The notes below the pieces were generated by a model. It was not told the DNA's origin and ran no database searches. It saw nothing but the letters and a program-made list of their open reading frames with translations. Positions 6,363 through 14,118 of a stretch of DNA of 16,327 nt are shown here, piece by piece. A program made the translations under genes and the position numbers. This DNA comes from Defluviitaleaceae bacterium (GTDB lineage Bacteria > Bacillota > Clostridia > Lachnospirales > WQUN01), in the NCBI GenBank assembly GCA_009783525.1, contig WRDG01000019.1, positions 1 through 16,327 on the forward strand. The letters run 5' to 3'. How positions within the stretch are numbered: the stretch's first letter is position 1; each line of letters begins with the position of its first letter.

Positions 6363-7449
6363 ATACAAACAGCGTGTCGAAGCGCGTCATGAGCCTGATG
6401 TCACCCCTGATTTTTAAGCTGCCTATCATAAACGCTTTTTGCGCCGCGTATTTACCGTCCAATATTTCGCGCCAAACAGCGGAATCTGCCGTGACCGCCA
6501 AATCGGGAGCGGAAAGCGGCGCGCCGTCCGCGTATGCGCATTCGGAGTTTGCGACGGTTATATGTCCGTCAAACGTTTCGTCGCCGTTTACCGTTATATG
6601 AATTACAGCCGTAAGTCCGTCGGCGGCCTGTGCGCGAAAAAACCTCGGCATGCCGCGGGTGCGCTGCTGCAGTGTGACCACAGGCGCGGCGGCTATTCCC
6701 GGCATTTTTGCCGCGGTGTGCGGGCTGTTCGGATTATCGATCTTGTCCGCGAAAAGCCGCGTCAACTCTTTAATGTCGCTGTCCTGTTTTTCGTCCGCGG
6801 CATTTAAATTATAATTTTTATACAGCTCCGCCACCGGTATTTTTACGGGCCTGTACTGTTCTTCCGGCTGCTTGGCATAGCTTACGAAATCCGCGTCGCT
6901 TGCGGCGGCGTCCGAAGGGATGAGCCTTTTACGGTTTTGCCTGACAAACCTGTAAAAATCTTCCGCTTCTTTTTCGATAATTTCACGTAAATTTGCGTCG
7001 GACTCGATTTTGCTTGCCTGATGTTCCCGCAAGCCGATCCTTGTGGCGTCGTAACCGCCGAACGATTGCACAGCGCGCGAAAGATATTCGAGGACTGCGC
7101 GTTCGCCGCCGTTTTTTGAAACGACAGCGATCATGCAGTATTTTTCTTTAAAAGACTGCCTGTATTCGTCGAGGGACGCAAATTCCAAAAAGGTTTGCAT
7201 AATGGCGGTGGGCGCGAAAATTTGCGCGGTGCACGCGAATATGACGGCGTCAGCATTTTTTATTTGCGCTGTTATGTCTGTTACCGCCTGCGATCCGATC
7301 CCGTCGCAGTAGGGTATTTGGCGGTACGACAAATTAATTTCGTCGACTGCGACGCCGAGTTCGGCGAGGGTCGTGTTTACCGCGTTTAAAACCTTGCCGA
7401 GCCCCATGTCATAATGCGGCATGTTGCCGTTAAGCGTTAAAATTTTCAT
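6355..7449 (-). CDS. Flavodoxin-fold (FMN reductase-like) protein fused to an SCP2-type domain
   Basis: A 364-residue two-part protein. Residues 1-190 look like an NADPH-dependent FMN reductase/iron-sulfur flavoprotein-type flavodoxin fold: a first strand (MKILTLNGN), a helix, then KNADAVIFACTAQIFAPTAIMQTFLEFA, the usual position of the flavin-contacting loop. The canonical GSPRxxGNT phosphate loop is replaced by NGNMPHYDMGLGK and the CxxCxxC of iron-sulfur flavoproteins is absent, so flavin binding is uncertain. After a linker with YRPVKIPVAELY, residues about 255-364 match an SCP2 sterol-carrier-type domain: FDGHITVANSE, VTADSAVWREILDGKY and MIGSLKIRGD. Such domains hold hydrophobic ligands. 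The ATG at 7449 follows a GGGGGGA run (7458-7464) and lies 20 nt after the lipoprotein stop, so the two are likely cotranscribed. It is cytoplasmic, with no signal peptide. The specific function is unknown. Confidence 0.75.
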   Translation of the reverse strand: MKILTLNGNMPHYDMGLGKVLNAVNTTLAELGVAVDEINLSYRQIPYCDGIGSQAVTDITAQIKNADAVIFACTAQIFAPTAIMQTFLEFASLDEYRQSFKEKYCMIAVVSKNGGERAVLEYLSRAVQSFGGYDATRIGLREHQASKIESDANLREIIEKEAEDFYRFVRQNRKRLIPSDAAASDADFVSYAKQPEEQYRPVKIPVAELYKNYNLNAADEKQDSDIKELTRLFADKIDNPNSPHTAAKMPGIAAAPVVTLQQRTRGMPRFFRAQAADGLTAVIHITVNGDETFDGHITVANSECAYADGAPLSAPDLAVTADSAVWREILDGKYAAQKAFMIGSLKIRGDIRLMTRFDTLFVFN

Positions 7450-7469
7450 ATGGTGGGTCCCCCCGAAGG

Positions 7470-9023
7470 TTATTCCGGAAAATCCGGCAGTGTCGCGTTG
7501 TTAAGCCAAAGATTAAAAAAAGAGTTGAGGCTGCTTCCGATAATTGATTCGGCAAGCGAAATGAATCCCTCGGACGAAGCGTTGCCGAAAGCGAAATGGT
7601 GGTAATAGCCGTTTAAAAACTGCGCGAACATTTCGTCGCCCATCATTATGAACAGGCCGTAGATCATCAATTTTGATTTTTGTTGCTGCACCAAATAATA
7701 TTCGTTCCAATTTTCGTATTCCGCCTGCGGGCGGGATATTTTTTTGTTTTCAACATTGCGCATGTCTTTGTAGCGCGCCGCGAAATTGCTATAATCCGTT
7801 TGCAGCTTGCCGCGGAGTTCGCTGCGGTCGGGATAAAAAAACATATCTTGCAAAAAAAGCGTGAGCCCTTCGGCAAGCCACGGTTCAAGCGCCGCGTTGT
7901 TGCCTATTACGTTAAAGAACCATTGGCGTCCAACTTCCTGAACCATCCTCATATAAATGAGCGGCGAACCGAGCATGTCCGAATCTATAAAAATTATTTT
8001 GGAAAATTCCATGCCGGGTATGTAGAGGCCGGTTTCGGCTATGCACAACTGACTGTACGGATAAATGCCGACCATCTCTTGAAAAAAATACAGGCTTTCC
8101 GCCGTAACGGCAAGCACGTCCTCGGTATTGACGCCGTCCGAATAATAAAAAAGGCTGATTTCGATGCCGGACGGCGTAATCAGAATTTCGTTTTTATATG
8201 AGGGCGAAAGAGCAAACGCAAAATCGCGCGTATGCGCCGCGGTAAACGTAGACACCTTGTGTTCTTCCAAAACAGTTTCGTTTTTTTTGCCCGTGCCGGT
8301 CACCGTATAATTTTCCGGGGTTGTAATATTGACGGTATAATGCGCCGTATCGGTAAAAACGGGGTTGCCCACCGGGCCGTACGGCTCAGTGTGCCAGCCG
8401 TTCTTGCCGTAGACCGAAATCAACGGCAAAAACGCGCCGCACCACATGGCTTGGCCGTTCGAACCCGTACGGTGGCGTATGCGCGGCACATAGGCCACAA
8501 ACTGTATGCGGAGCTGAATTGTTTCTTCGGCGGCAAGCGGTTCGACGAGCTCAATCGTCAGCACCGTACCCGAATCGGTAAGACTGTAAAACAGTTCTTC
8601 ATTGTCAAGCGACACATGCAAAATGTTCATGTATCCGTAATCGCGCCCGTGAGGAAAAATGGATGTTTCGAAGCTTGCGAAGTACGGCCTGTACTCCGCT
8701 TCTTCTGAAAAGGCGTTTAAAAAAACGCGGCAGACTATCTGCTCGAGGGCTTCGCCGGTTCGGTTCGTAAAACGGATCCTTTCGATGCCCTTTACAGTCC
8801 TCGCTTCGGGGTCTATGTCGAGCGAAACGTTGTATTCGTTGTACTGCGGTATTTCGGGCTGCGGCTCGAATTCTTCCGTGATGTTTTCGGGCGTGTGCGG
8901 GCGGTCGCCGTTTTCGGCGGGGTATTCAATCTGTTCGATTTTTTCCGGCGGTTTTTTTGCGCAGGCAATAAAAAGGCCCGCCAATAACAATATAAGCAGC
9001 AAACGGAAAATTTTAAGCCGCAT
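7470..9023 (-). CDS. M1-aminopeptidase-like lipoprotein lacking the zinc histidines
   Basis: A 517-residue secreted lipoprotein: MRLKIFR is followed by a hydrophobic stretch and a lipobox LFIAC with Cys21, so it should be anchored on the outer face of the membrane. The rest follows the gluzincin M1 plan: a beta-rich N-terminal domain, PGMEF at 336-340 in the place of the GxMEN substrate loop, then VQEVGRQW at 361-368, where M1 enzymes have HExxH. Both zinc histidines are replaced (Gln362, Arg366) while Glu363 remains, and the third ligand position, exactly 19 residues after Arg366, is Glu385 (LAEG). It is probably not a zinc peptidase and may bind peptides or another partner. The frame could start at ATG 9089, but that has no ribosome binding site and sits at the predicted start of transcription from a TACAAT box (9094-9099), so ATG 9023 is preferred; it has a weak GAAAGG about 13 nt upstream. 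Confidence 0.8.
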   Translation of the reverse strand: MRLKIFRLLLILLLAGLFIACAKKPPEKIEQIEYPAENGDRPHTPENITEEFEPQPEIPQYNEYNVSLDIDPEARTVKGIERIRFTNRTGEALEQIVCRVFLNAFSEEAEYRPYFASFETSIFPHGRDYGYMNILHVSLDNEELFYSLTDSGTVLTIELVEPLAAEETIQLRIQFVAYVPRIRHRTGSNGQAMWCGAFLPLISVYGKNGWHTEPYGPVGNPVFTDTAHYTVNITTPENYTVTGTGKKNETVLEEHKVSTFTAAHTRDFAFALSPSYKNEILITPSGIEISLFYYSDGVNTEDVLAVTAESLYFFQEMVGIYPYSQLCIAETGLYIPGMEFSKIIFIDSDMLGSPLIYMRMVQEVGRQWFFNVIGNNAALEPWLAEGLTLFLQDMFFYPDRSELRGKLQTDYSNFAARYKDMRNVENKKISRPQAEYENWNEYYLVQQQKSKLMIYGLFIMMGDEMFAQFLNGYYHHFAFGNASSEGFISLAESIIGSSLNSFFNLWLNNATLPDFPE

Positions 9024-9142
9024 AAATATCGCCGAACCTTTCACAAAAAATATTTTTAAAAACTTCTTAATATATAAACGCAAAAACATATTTATTGTAC
9101 CATAAAATTTGTAAAAAATTAATCTGTGTGGTGAAAAGATGA

Positions 9143-10231
9143 ATGGGTGGTAAAAAAATCGTGCTTACCGGCGGCGGTACGGCGGGGCATGTCACTGCCA
9201 ATATCGCTTTGCTGCCGGCGCTTGCCGAAGCCGGGTACGAAGTTTATTACATAGGCGGCGCCAAAGGAATAGAACGCGAACTAACCGCGCCGCTCGGAAT
9301 AAAGTATTACGGCATATCGGCCGGCAAACTCCGCAGGCGGCCGTCGTTTAAAAACCTGTGCAAAAATATCGCGGACATTTTTAATGTGATGAAGGGTTAC
9401 CGGCAGTCAAAAAAAATTATCGGCGAAATAATGCCCGAAGTAATTTTTTCCAAAGGCGGCTTTGTTTCCGTGCCTGTTGTTTTAGCCGCAAAAAAAAAGC
9501 GGATACCGATAATTATCCACGAATCCGATTTGACTCCCGGTTTGGCGAACAGGATCGCCTTTAAATACGCCTCACGAATTTGCGTGACGTTTCCGGAAAC
9601 GCTCGGACATGTGCCGAAAAACAAAGGCGTTTATACGGGCACGCCCATCCGACCGGAATTGTTTCAAGGGAGCAAGGACACTGCGGTAAAAATCTGCGGC
9701 TTTGACGCAAACGACAATCGACCGACTGTGCTCGTTACTGGAGGCAGCCAAGGGTCGGCGGCTGTAAACTCATGTGTGAGGCAGGCGCTGCCTGAGCTGT
9801 TAAAAAAATATAAAGTCATACACTTATGCGGAAAAGGCAACACTGTTTATTTGAGCATGCCCGGCTATTTTCAATTGGAATACGCTTCGGACGAAATGCC
9901 GCATCTTTTGGCGCTGTCTGAGCTTGTCGTTTCGCGCGCGGGCGCGAACACGATATGCGAGCTGCTCGAACTCCGCAAGCCGCACCTGCTTATACCCTTA
10001 ACAAAAAAAGGCAGCAGGGGCGACCAGTTGGAAAACGCGGCTTCGTTCGAAAAGCAGGGCTTTTCAATGGTACTGCCCGAAGAAAAAATCAATAAATTGC
10101 CGGAATGTTTGGACATACTCTGCGCGAACAGGGAAGGGTACATAAAAAAAATGGAAGAGTCGGCGGATGACGGCGGTTGCAGCGGGCTGCGGCGCACGCT
10201 CGAAACGATAAACGGCTTGATTGGGCTGTAA
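9143..10231 (+). CDS. murG: UDP-GlcNAc:lipid I N-acetylglucosaminyltransferase MurG
   Basis: A 362-residue GT-B glycosyltransferase that adds GlcNAc to lipid I to make lipid II on the inner face of the membrane, in peptidoglycan synthesis. It begins with the glycine-rich acceptor loop LTGGGTAGHV (8-17), and has FSKGGFVSVPVV (102-113), HESDLTPGLANR (126-137), the C-terminal-domain loop VTGGSQGSAAVN (198-209), and the donor-binding SRAGANTICELL (264-275) followed by RGDQLENA. These match clostridial MurG closely, including a Thr-Ala where most have Thr-Pro after GHV. ATG 9143 is chosen from the family N-terminus; its ribosome binding site is weak (GGTGAAAAG just upstream), and an overlapping ATG at 9139 is out of frame and stops at once. 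It is divergent from the lipoprotein gene across only about 120 nt and is not in a dcw-type cluster here. Confidence 0.93.
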   Translation: MGGKKIVLTGGGTAGHVTANIALLPALAEAGYEVYYIGGAKGIERELTAPLGIKYYGISAGKLRRRPSFKNLCKNIADIFNVMKGYRQSKKIIGEIMPEVIFSKGGFVSVPVVLAAKKKRIPIIIHESDLTPGLANRIAFKYASRICVTFPETLGHVPKNKGVYTGTPIRPELFQGSKDTAVKICGFDANDNRPTVLVTGGSQGSAAVNSCVRQALPELLKKYKVIHLCGKGNTVYLSMPGYFQLEYASDEMPHLLALSELVVSRAGANTICELLELRKPHLLIPLTKKGSRGDQLENAASFEKQGFSMVLPEEKINKLPECLDILCANREGYIKKMEESADDGGCSGLRRTLETINGLIGL

Positions 10232-10233
10232 AT

Positions 10234-10261
10234 TTGCAGCGGATAAAATATATGGTATACT
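10234..10261 (+). promoter_or_regulatory. Promoter candidate for the tagO-like operon
   Basis: TTGCAG (10234-10239) and TATACT (10256-10261) are 16 bp apart in the 90-nt gap after murG. Transcription would start near 10268 and run into the four-gene block from 10322 to 15744. No terminator is visible between murG and this site, so read-through from murG is also possible. Confidence 0.5.
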
Positions 10262-10321
10262 TAAATTGCTGTGGTATCGTCGCGGACGAACCATTCGCGC
10301 AAAATTATTAAGGGGTCTTAC

Positions 10322-11272
10322 ATGTTATATTTCGCGGCGTTTGCCCTTGCTTGCCTGACGGTACTGCTTCTTACCCCGATATTTTCTAAAATCGCACATA
10401 AAATCGATTATACAGACAAACCCACCGAACGAAAAAAACATGCCGCCCCTATCCCGCTGGTGGGGGGCGTAGTCATGTTTATCGCTTTTTCGGCGGGTTT
10501 TATTATTTTTGTGGCTTCCAATGATTTAAAAATGCTTTCGGTTGTCGCGGGCGCGGCGATGCTCATAGGCATCGGGTTAATAGACGATTATTTTAAGACA
10601 AAGCAAAAAGAATTCCCGGTGCTGCCGAGAGTCGCCGTGTATTTGGCTGTCGCCGCGATTACATTTGCGGCGGGTATACGCTTTACGGGTTTTCATATTC
10701 CTTTTGCCGGAGAATATTGCATTTTTCCGCTTTGGCTGCAGTTTGCCATTACGTCGCTATGGATATTCGGCCTGATAACCGTCGCGAACTGGATGGACGG
10801 GCTCGACGGTTTATCCGGCAGCCTGTGCGCGTTGTCGGGCATTACGCTTTTTATCGTTGCAGTTTTCATGGGGCAGAGCGACTCGGCGTTTATCGCGGTC
10901 ATATTGGTTGGGTCAACGCTCGGTTTTTTACGCTACAACCTTTATCCCGCCAAGGTTTATATGGGAGATTCGGGCGCAAACCTGCTCGGCTATCTGCTGG
11001 GGGTCATATCGCTCTACGGCGCGTTTAAGCAGGCGACTCTCGTTTCGCTCGCTATCCCGGTTTTGGCAATGGGCGTGCCTATATTCGACAGCATTTTCGT
11101 TGCCGTCAAACGTTTGGTTTCACGCAAGCCCGCGCATAAAGGGGACCACACGCACATACATTTCAGATTGACGGACGCGGGTTTAAAACCCGTGCAAGCC
11201 GTCGCGTTTATCGTCTTGATAAGCGTTTGCTTAAATTTGGCGTCTATCATAATTTTATTGGTAATGGAATAG
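10322..11272 (+). CDS. Undecaprenyl-phosphate GlcNAc-1-phosphate transferase-like (TagO/WecA family)
   Basis: A 316-residue polytopic membrane protein of glycosyltransferase family 4 (MraY/WecA/TagO), which transfers a sugar-1-phosphate, usually GlcNAc-1-P, to undecaprenyl phosphate and so begins teichoic acid or other cell-surface glycan synthesis. Visible landmarks are DYTDKPTERKKHAAPIP (29-45), the aspartate pair IDDYF (87-91), NWMDGLDGLSG (156-166), VYMGDSGAN (212-220) and the cytoplasmic His-rich loop GDHTHIHFRL (274-283), with about ten hydrophobic segments. TagO/WecA is favoured over MraY because of the HxHxRL-type loop and length. An upstream in-frame start at 10271 exists, but ATG 10322 has AGGGG 5-6 nt before it and begins directly with the first membrane helix. 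It is followed after 15 nt by the DUF4914-like gene. Confidence 0.88.
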   Translation: MLYFAAFALACLTVLLLTPIFSKIAHKIDYTDKPTERKKHAAPIPLVGGVVMFIAFSAGFIIFVASNDLKMLSVVAGAAMLIGIGLIDDYFKTKQKEFPVLPRVAVYLAVAAITFAAGIRFTGFHIPFAGEYCIFPLWLQFAITSLWIFGLITVANWMDGLDGLSGSLCALSGITLFIVAVFMGQSDSAFIAVILVGSTLGFLRYNLYPAKVYMGDSGANLLGYLLGVISLYGAFKQATLVSLAIPVLAMGVPIFDSIFVAVKRLVSRKPAHKGDHTHIHFRLTDAGLKPVQAVAFIVLISVCLNLASIIILLVME

Positions 11273-11287
11273 AAACGGGAGGATGAC

Positions 11288-13183
11288 ATGAGTAAAAACA
11301 TATTCAGCAAAATGATACTGCCGCAAGAATTGAAAACGATTATAACCCAAAGCGGCGTTGAAATCGCCGTGCCCGAAAAAAGAGAGGATTTGCTCTCCCT
11401 CGCTTTGGGCGGCGACGACAACATGACGTTTGACGTTTCGTACGAGGTCGAAGGCGCGGGCCTTATTCCGGAAGCAACCGTCATAAAATGCAAAAACGGC
11501 GCTGTGGTAAATTATGCCGACACTTACATGCGCAGACGCGACCCAGACAGTATGGTGATAGCGGACGAGCTGCCCACGGACAAGCCGAGGCATGAAGACC
11601 GTTTCGGTTTCGCATTCAACGAAGTGCGTAACGATGCGTTCGATTGGCTGTCCAAACAAAAAAAACTTTTGGTCATGCCGTTTTTGTCCGGCAACGCGGA
11701 CAACGGGCTCGGGTATCCGTCAATATTGATTGCGCCTGCCAACGCGGCGTTTTTCGGCGCGGCGCTTGCGGACATTCAAGGATTTATTCCGATGTCTAAA
11801 ATCCCCAACTTTTTTAAGCCGAAAGCGATTATTTACGTCGTGCCTCCGTTTAGGCACAAGTATTACGACGGAAAACAGATCGTTGTTCATAACAGGCTGT
11901 ATGACACTCACGAGCTTTTTTCGTTCAATCTGTACCCCGGGCCGAGCGCGAAAAAAGGTATTTACGGCGTGCTTCTCAATTTGGGCGAACAGGAGAAGTG
12001 GCTCACTCTTCACGGTTCGACCGTGCGTGTTATCACGCCCTACGAGTTGATGTTCACGATACTGCACGAAGGCGCGAGCGGCGGCGGGAAAAGCGAAATG
12101 ATAGAAAATTTTCACCGCGAGCGCGACGGGCGGGTGCTTCTGGGTACAAACGTGGTTAACAACGAAAGGTTTTTACTTACCATCATGGATGCGTCGGAAC
12201 TGCATCCGGTTACGGACGACATGGCTGTATGCCACCCCTCGCTTCAGGGCGAAAGCAAGAAACTGGTGGTTGCGGACGCGGAGGAAGGCTGGTTTTTAAG
12301 GGTCAACCACATCACTCATTACGGAATGGATTTCGATACGGAAAAAAATACCATACACCCGCCGGCGCCTTTGCTTTTTTTAAACATGGCGGCGACTCCC
12401 GGAAGCACCTGCCTTATATGGGAGCCCTATATGGATGAGCCCGACAAGCCGTGCCCCAACCCGCGTGTAATTATGCCGCGCAGGTTTGTTCAAAATCACG
12501 TTAACGAAGCCGTGGAAGTGGATGTACGCAGTTTTGGGATACGGACGCCACCCTGTACACGCGAGCACCCCACATACGGGATCGTCGGCATTTTTCATGT
12601 GCTGCCGCCCGCGTTGGCATGGCTTTGGAGGCTTGCCGCGCCGAGGGGTCACGACAACCCGAGCATAGTGGACAAGGACATGACTCAGCTTACGAGCGAG
12701 GGTGTCGGGTCATACTGGCCGTTTGCTACAGGCAGGATGGTGGATCAGGCTAACCTATTGCTCGAGCAAATTTTGAAAACGCCCGCGACGAGTTTTATCC
12801 TGATACCAAACCAGCATATCGGAGCTTACAAGGTCGGATTTTTCGGTCAGTGGATGACACGCGAATATTTGGCGCGGCGCGGCGGGATGCATTTCCGCGA
12901 CGGCGTGCTGACCGAGTCGCGCTGTCCGCTTTTGGGATACGCTCTCGAGTCCATGAAGGTGGACGGCACAAGTCTGCCCAAACATTTCATGCAGGTGCAG
13001 TATCAGCCGGAAGTGGGCGGCGAAGCATACGACATAGGCGCGAAAATACTCACGTCATTTTTTAAAAACGAAATAAAGAAGTATCTTTCTATGGATTTGA
13101 TGCCGATGGGCAAACGAATAGTGGAAGCTTGCCTAAACGACGCAAGAGTTACCGAATACTACAACTTGATACCAAGACTTTAA
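11288..13183 (+). CDS. DUF4914-like large P-loop protein of unknown function
   Basis: A 631-residue protein that I place, from memory of its length and sequence, in the DUF4914 family; no function is established to my knowledge. It has a Walker-A-like loop GASGGGKSE at 262-270, preceded by a beta-strand/helix (ELMFTILHE) as in PEP-carboxykinase-like and HprK-like nucleotide loops. About 170 residues later, FHVLPPALAWLWRL loosely recalls the AFGVLPP segment of ATP-type PEP carboxykinases. Other recognisable stretches are rich in Pro, Trp and Cys (TCLIWEPYMDEPDKPCPNPR; GSYWPFATGRMVDQAN). There is no signal peptide or membrane helix. GGGAGG at about 11278-11283 serves the ATG at 11288. The gene lies 15 nt after the tagO-like stop and 16 nt before a kinase-like gene, indicating cotranscription and probably joint function. 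A kinase or phosphotransferase role is inference. Confidence 0.75.
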   Translation: MSKNIFSKMILPQELKTIITQSGVEIAVPEKREDLLSLALGGDDNMTFDVSYEVEGAGLIPEATVIKCKNGAVVNYADTYMRRRDPDSMVIADELPTDKPRHEDRFGFAFNEVRNDAFDWLSKQKKLLVMPFLSGNADNGLGYPSILIAPANAAFFGAALADIQGFIPMSKIPNFFKPKAIIYVVPPFRHKYYDGKQIVVHNRLYDTHELFSFNLYPGPSAKKGIYGVLLNLGEQEKWLTLHGSTVRVITPYELMFTILHEGASGGGKSEMIENFHRERDGRVLLGTNVVNNERFLLTIMDASELHPVTDDMAVCHPSLQGESKKLVVADAEEGWFLRVNHITHYGMDFDTEKNTIHPPAPLLFLNMAATPGSTCLIWEPYMDEPDKPCPNPRVIMPRRFVQNHVNEAVEVDVRSFGIRTPPCTREHPTYGIVGIFHVLPPALAWLWRLAAPRGHDNPSIVDKDMTQLTSEGVGSYWPFATGRMVDQANLLLEQILKTPATSFILIPNQHIGAYKVGFFGQWMTREYLARRGGMHFRDGVLTESRCPLLGYALESMKVDGTSLPKHFMQVQYQPEVGGEAYDIGAKILTSFFKNEIKKYLSMDLMPMGKRIVEACLNDARVTEYYNLIPRL

Positions 13184-13187
13184 TTTC

Positions 13188-13192
13188 GGAGG
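13188..13192 (+). promoter_or_regulatory. Ribosome binding site of the kinase/Srx-fold gene
   Basis: GGAGG lies 7 nt before the ATG at 13200 and starts just after the DUF4914-like stop. It fixes the start so that the P-loop begins at residue 7, as expected for a nucleoside-kinase fold. Confidence 0.8.
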
Positions 13193-13199
13193 CGATATA

Positions 13200-14102
13200 A
13201 TGCACATCACGGTCGCAGGCAAATTGGGCAGCGGCAAGTCCACAATTTGCAGGATCCTCAAAGAAAAGCACGGCTTTCAGGTGTACAGCACGGGAGCGAT
13301 CCACCGCGAAATAGCGCAGCAAAGGAATATCACCACGCACGAAATGAACGAAATGTTAAAAGACCAAAACCAGGACTTCGACAAAGAAATTGACGACGCC
13401 GTTACGCAAATTTCGGTCGAACAAAACGGAAAAACAATCGTTTTTGATTCGCGGATGGCATGGAAGTTCGCCGTCGGTTCGTTCAAGGTTTTTTGCATAG
13501 TCGATACGGCGCTTGCCGCGCAGCGGATTTTTGACAACCCCCGGGGCGACGTGGAAACTTACTTGGACGTAAACGACGCAAAAGAAAAATTATTTGAGCG
13601 CGGCATGATGGAAAACGAAAGGTTTATGAAACTGTACGATGTTGATACGTTCGACTATGCTAACTACAATTTGGTTTTGGACACGTCGGCATTGACTGCC
13701 GAGGCTGCGGCGGACATAATATTCGAAAAGTTTACTGCGTTTTGCAAAGGCGGAAGCGAGCAGTGCGAAATACTGCTTTCGCCGACATCGCTTTATCCGC
13801 TTGACGACATAAGCAGCATTAACATTTACATTGTCGAAGAAAACAGGGTTTCCCGCGAATATTTGCATCAGCCGATCAATATAATCATACACGACAATTA
13901 TCATTTTATTACGGACGGGCACCACAGAATGCTGGCGGCGATTTTAAACGGCGAGTCGCTTGTAAGAGTCAAGGCGGTAGACACGGACGAGTACTTGGTC
14001 ATGCTTAATCTTCAAACATTAACGCTGTCGTCCGTGCAGGAATTCGAAGAGGCGGGAAATTTCCGTTACGGAAGCTATCCGCAGCAATATTCACAAAATT
14101 GA
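13200..14102 (+). CDS. Cytidylate-kinase-like P-loop domain fused to a ParB/sulfiredoxin-fold domain
   Basis: A 300-residue two-domain protein. Residues 1-180 resemble archaeal/Cmk2-type cytidylate kinases: MHITVAGKLGSGKST with Lys13, then YSTGAIHREIA, FDSRMAWKF and ERGMMENERFMKLY, which correspond to the NMP-binding and lid parts. From about 190 it carries a ParB/Srx-type domain: INIYIVEENRVSRE, PINIIIHDNYHFITDGHHR and MLAAILNGESLVRVKAVD, with DGHHR at 239-243. In true sulfiredoxin this motif is GCHR with a catalytic Cys, absent here; free-serine kinases of this fold (SerK, SbnI) have DG-x-HR-type motifs. It sits between the DUF4914-like gene and fhs with 16-nt gaps. Possible roles include phosphorylating a nucleotide, a protein or serine; none is shown by the sequence. 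Confidence 0.78.
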   Translation: MHITVAGKLGSGKSTICRILKEKHGFQVYSTGAIHREIAQQRNITTHEMNEMLKDQNQDFDKEIDDAVTQISVEQNGKTIVFDSRMAWKFAVGSFKVFCIVDTALAAQRIFDNPRGDVETYLDVNDAKEKLFERGMMENERFMKLYDVDTFDYANYNLVLDTSALTAEAAADIIFEKFTAFCKGGSEQCEILLSPTSLYPLDDISSINIYIVEENRVSREYLHQPINIIIHDNYHFITDGHHRMLAAILNGESLVRVKAVDTDEYLVMLNLQTLTLSSVQEFEEAGNFRYGSYPQQYSQN

Positions 14103-14118
14103 TTAAAGGACGTAACGG

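Noticed and set aside
9024..9089. Longer start for the M1-like lipoprotein at ATG 9089
   Set aside because: No ribosome binding site, and it adds a charged, hydrophobic stretch before an otherwise standard lipoprotein signal peptide; it also coincides with the predicted transcription start.
9489..9498. Runs of eight or nine A within coding sequence (murG, and helD near 4935 and 6021) as programmed frameshift sites
   Set aside because: All are in-frame Lys codons in intact genes and A-runs are common throughout this genome; no alternative frame of interest follows.
10271..10321. Longer start for the tagO-like gene
   Set aside because: The extension is polar, overlaps the promoter-leader region and lacks a ribosome binding site, while ATG 10322 has AGGGG close upstream.
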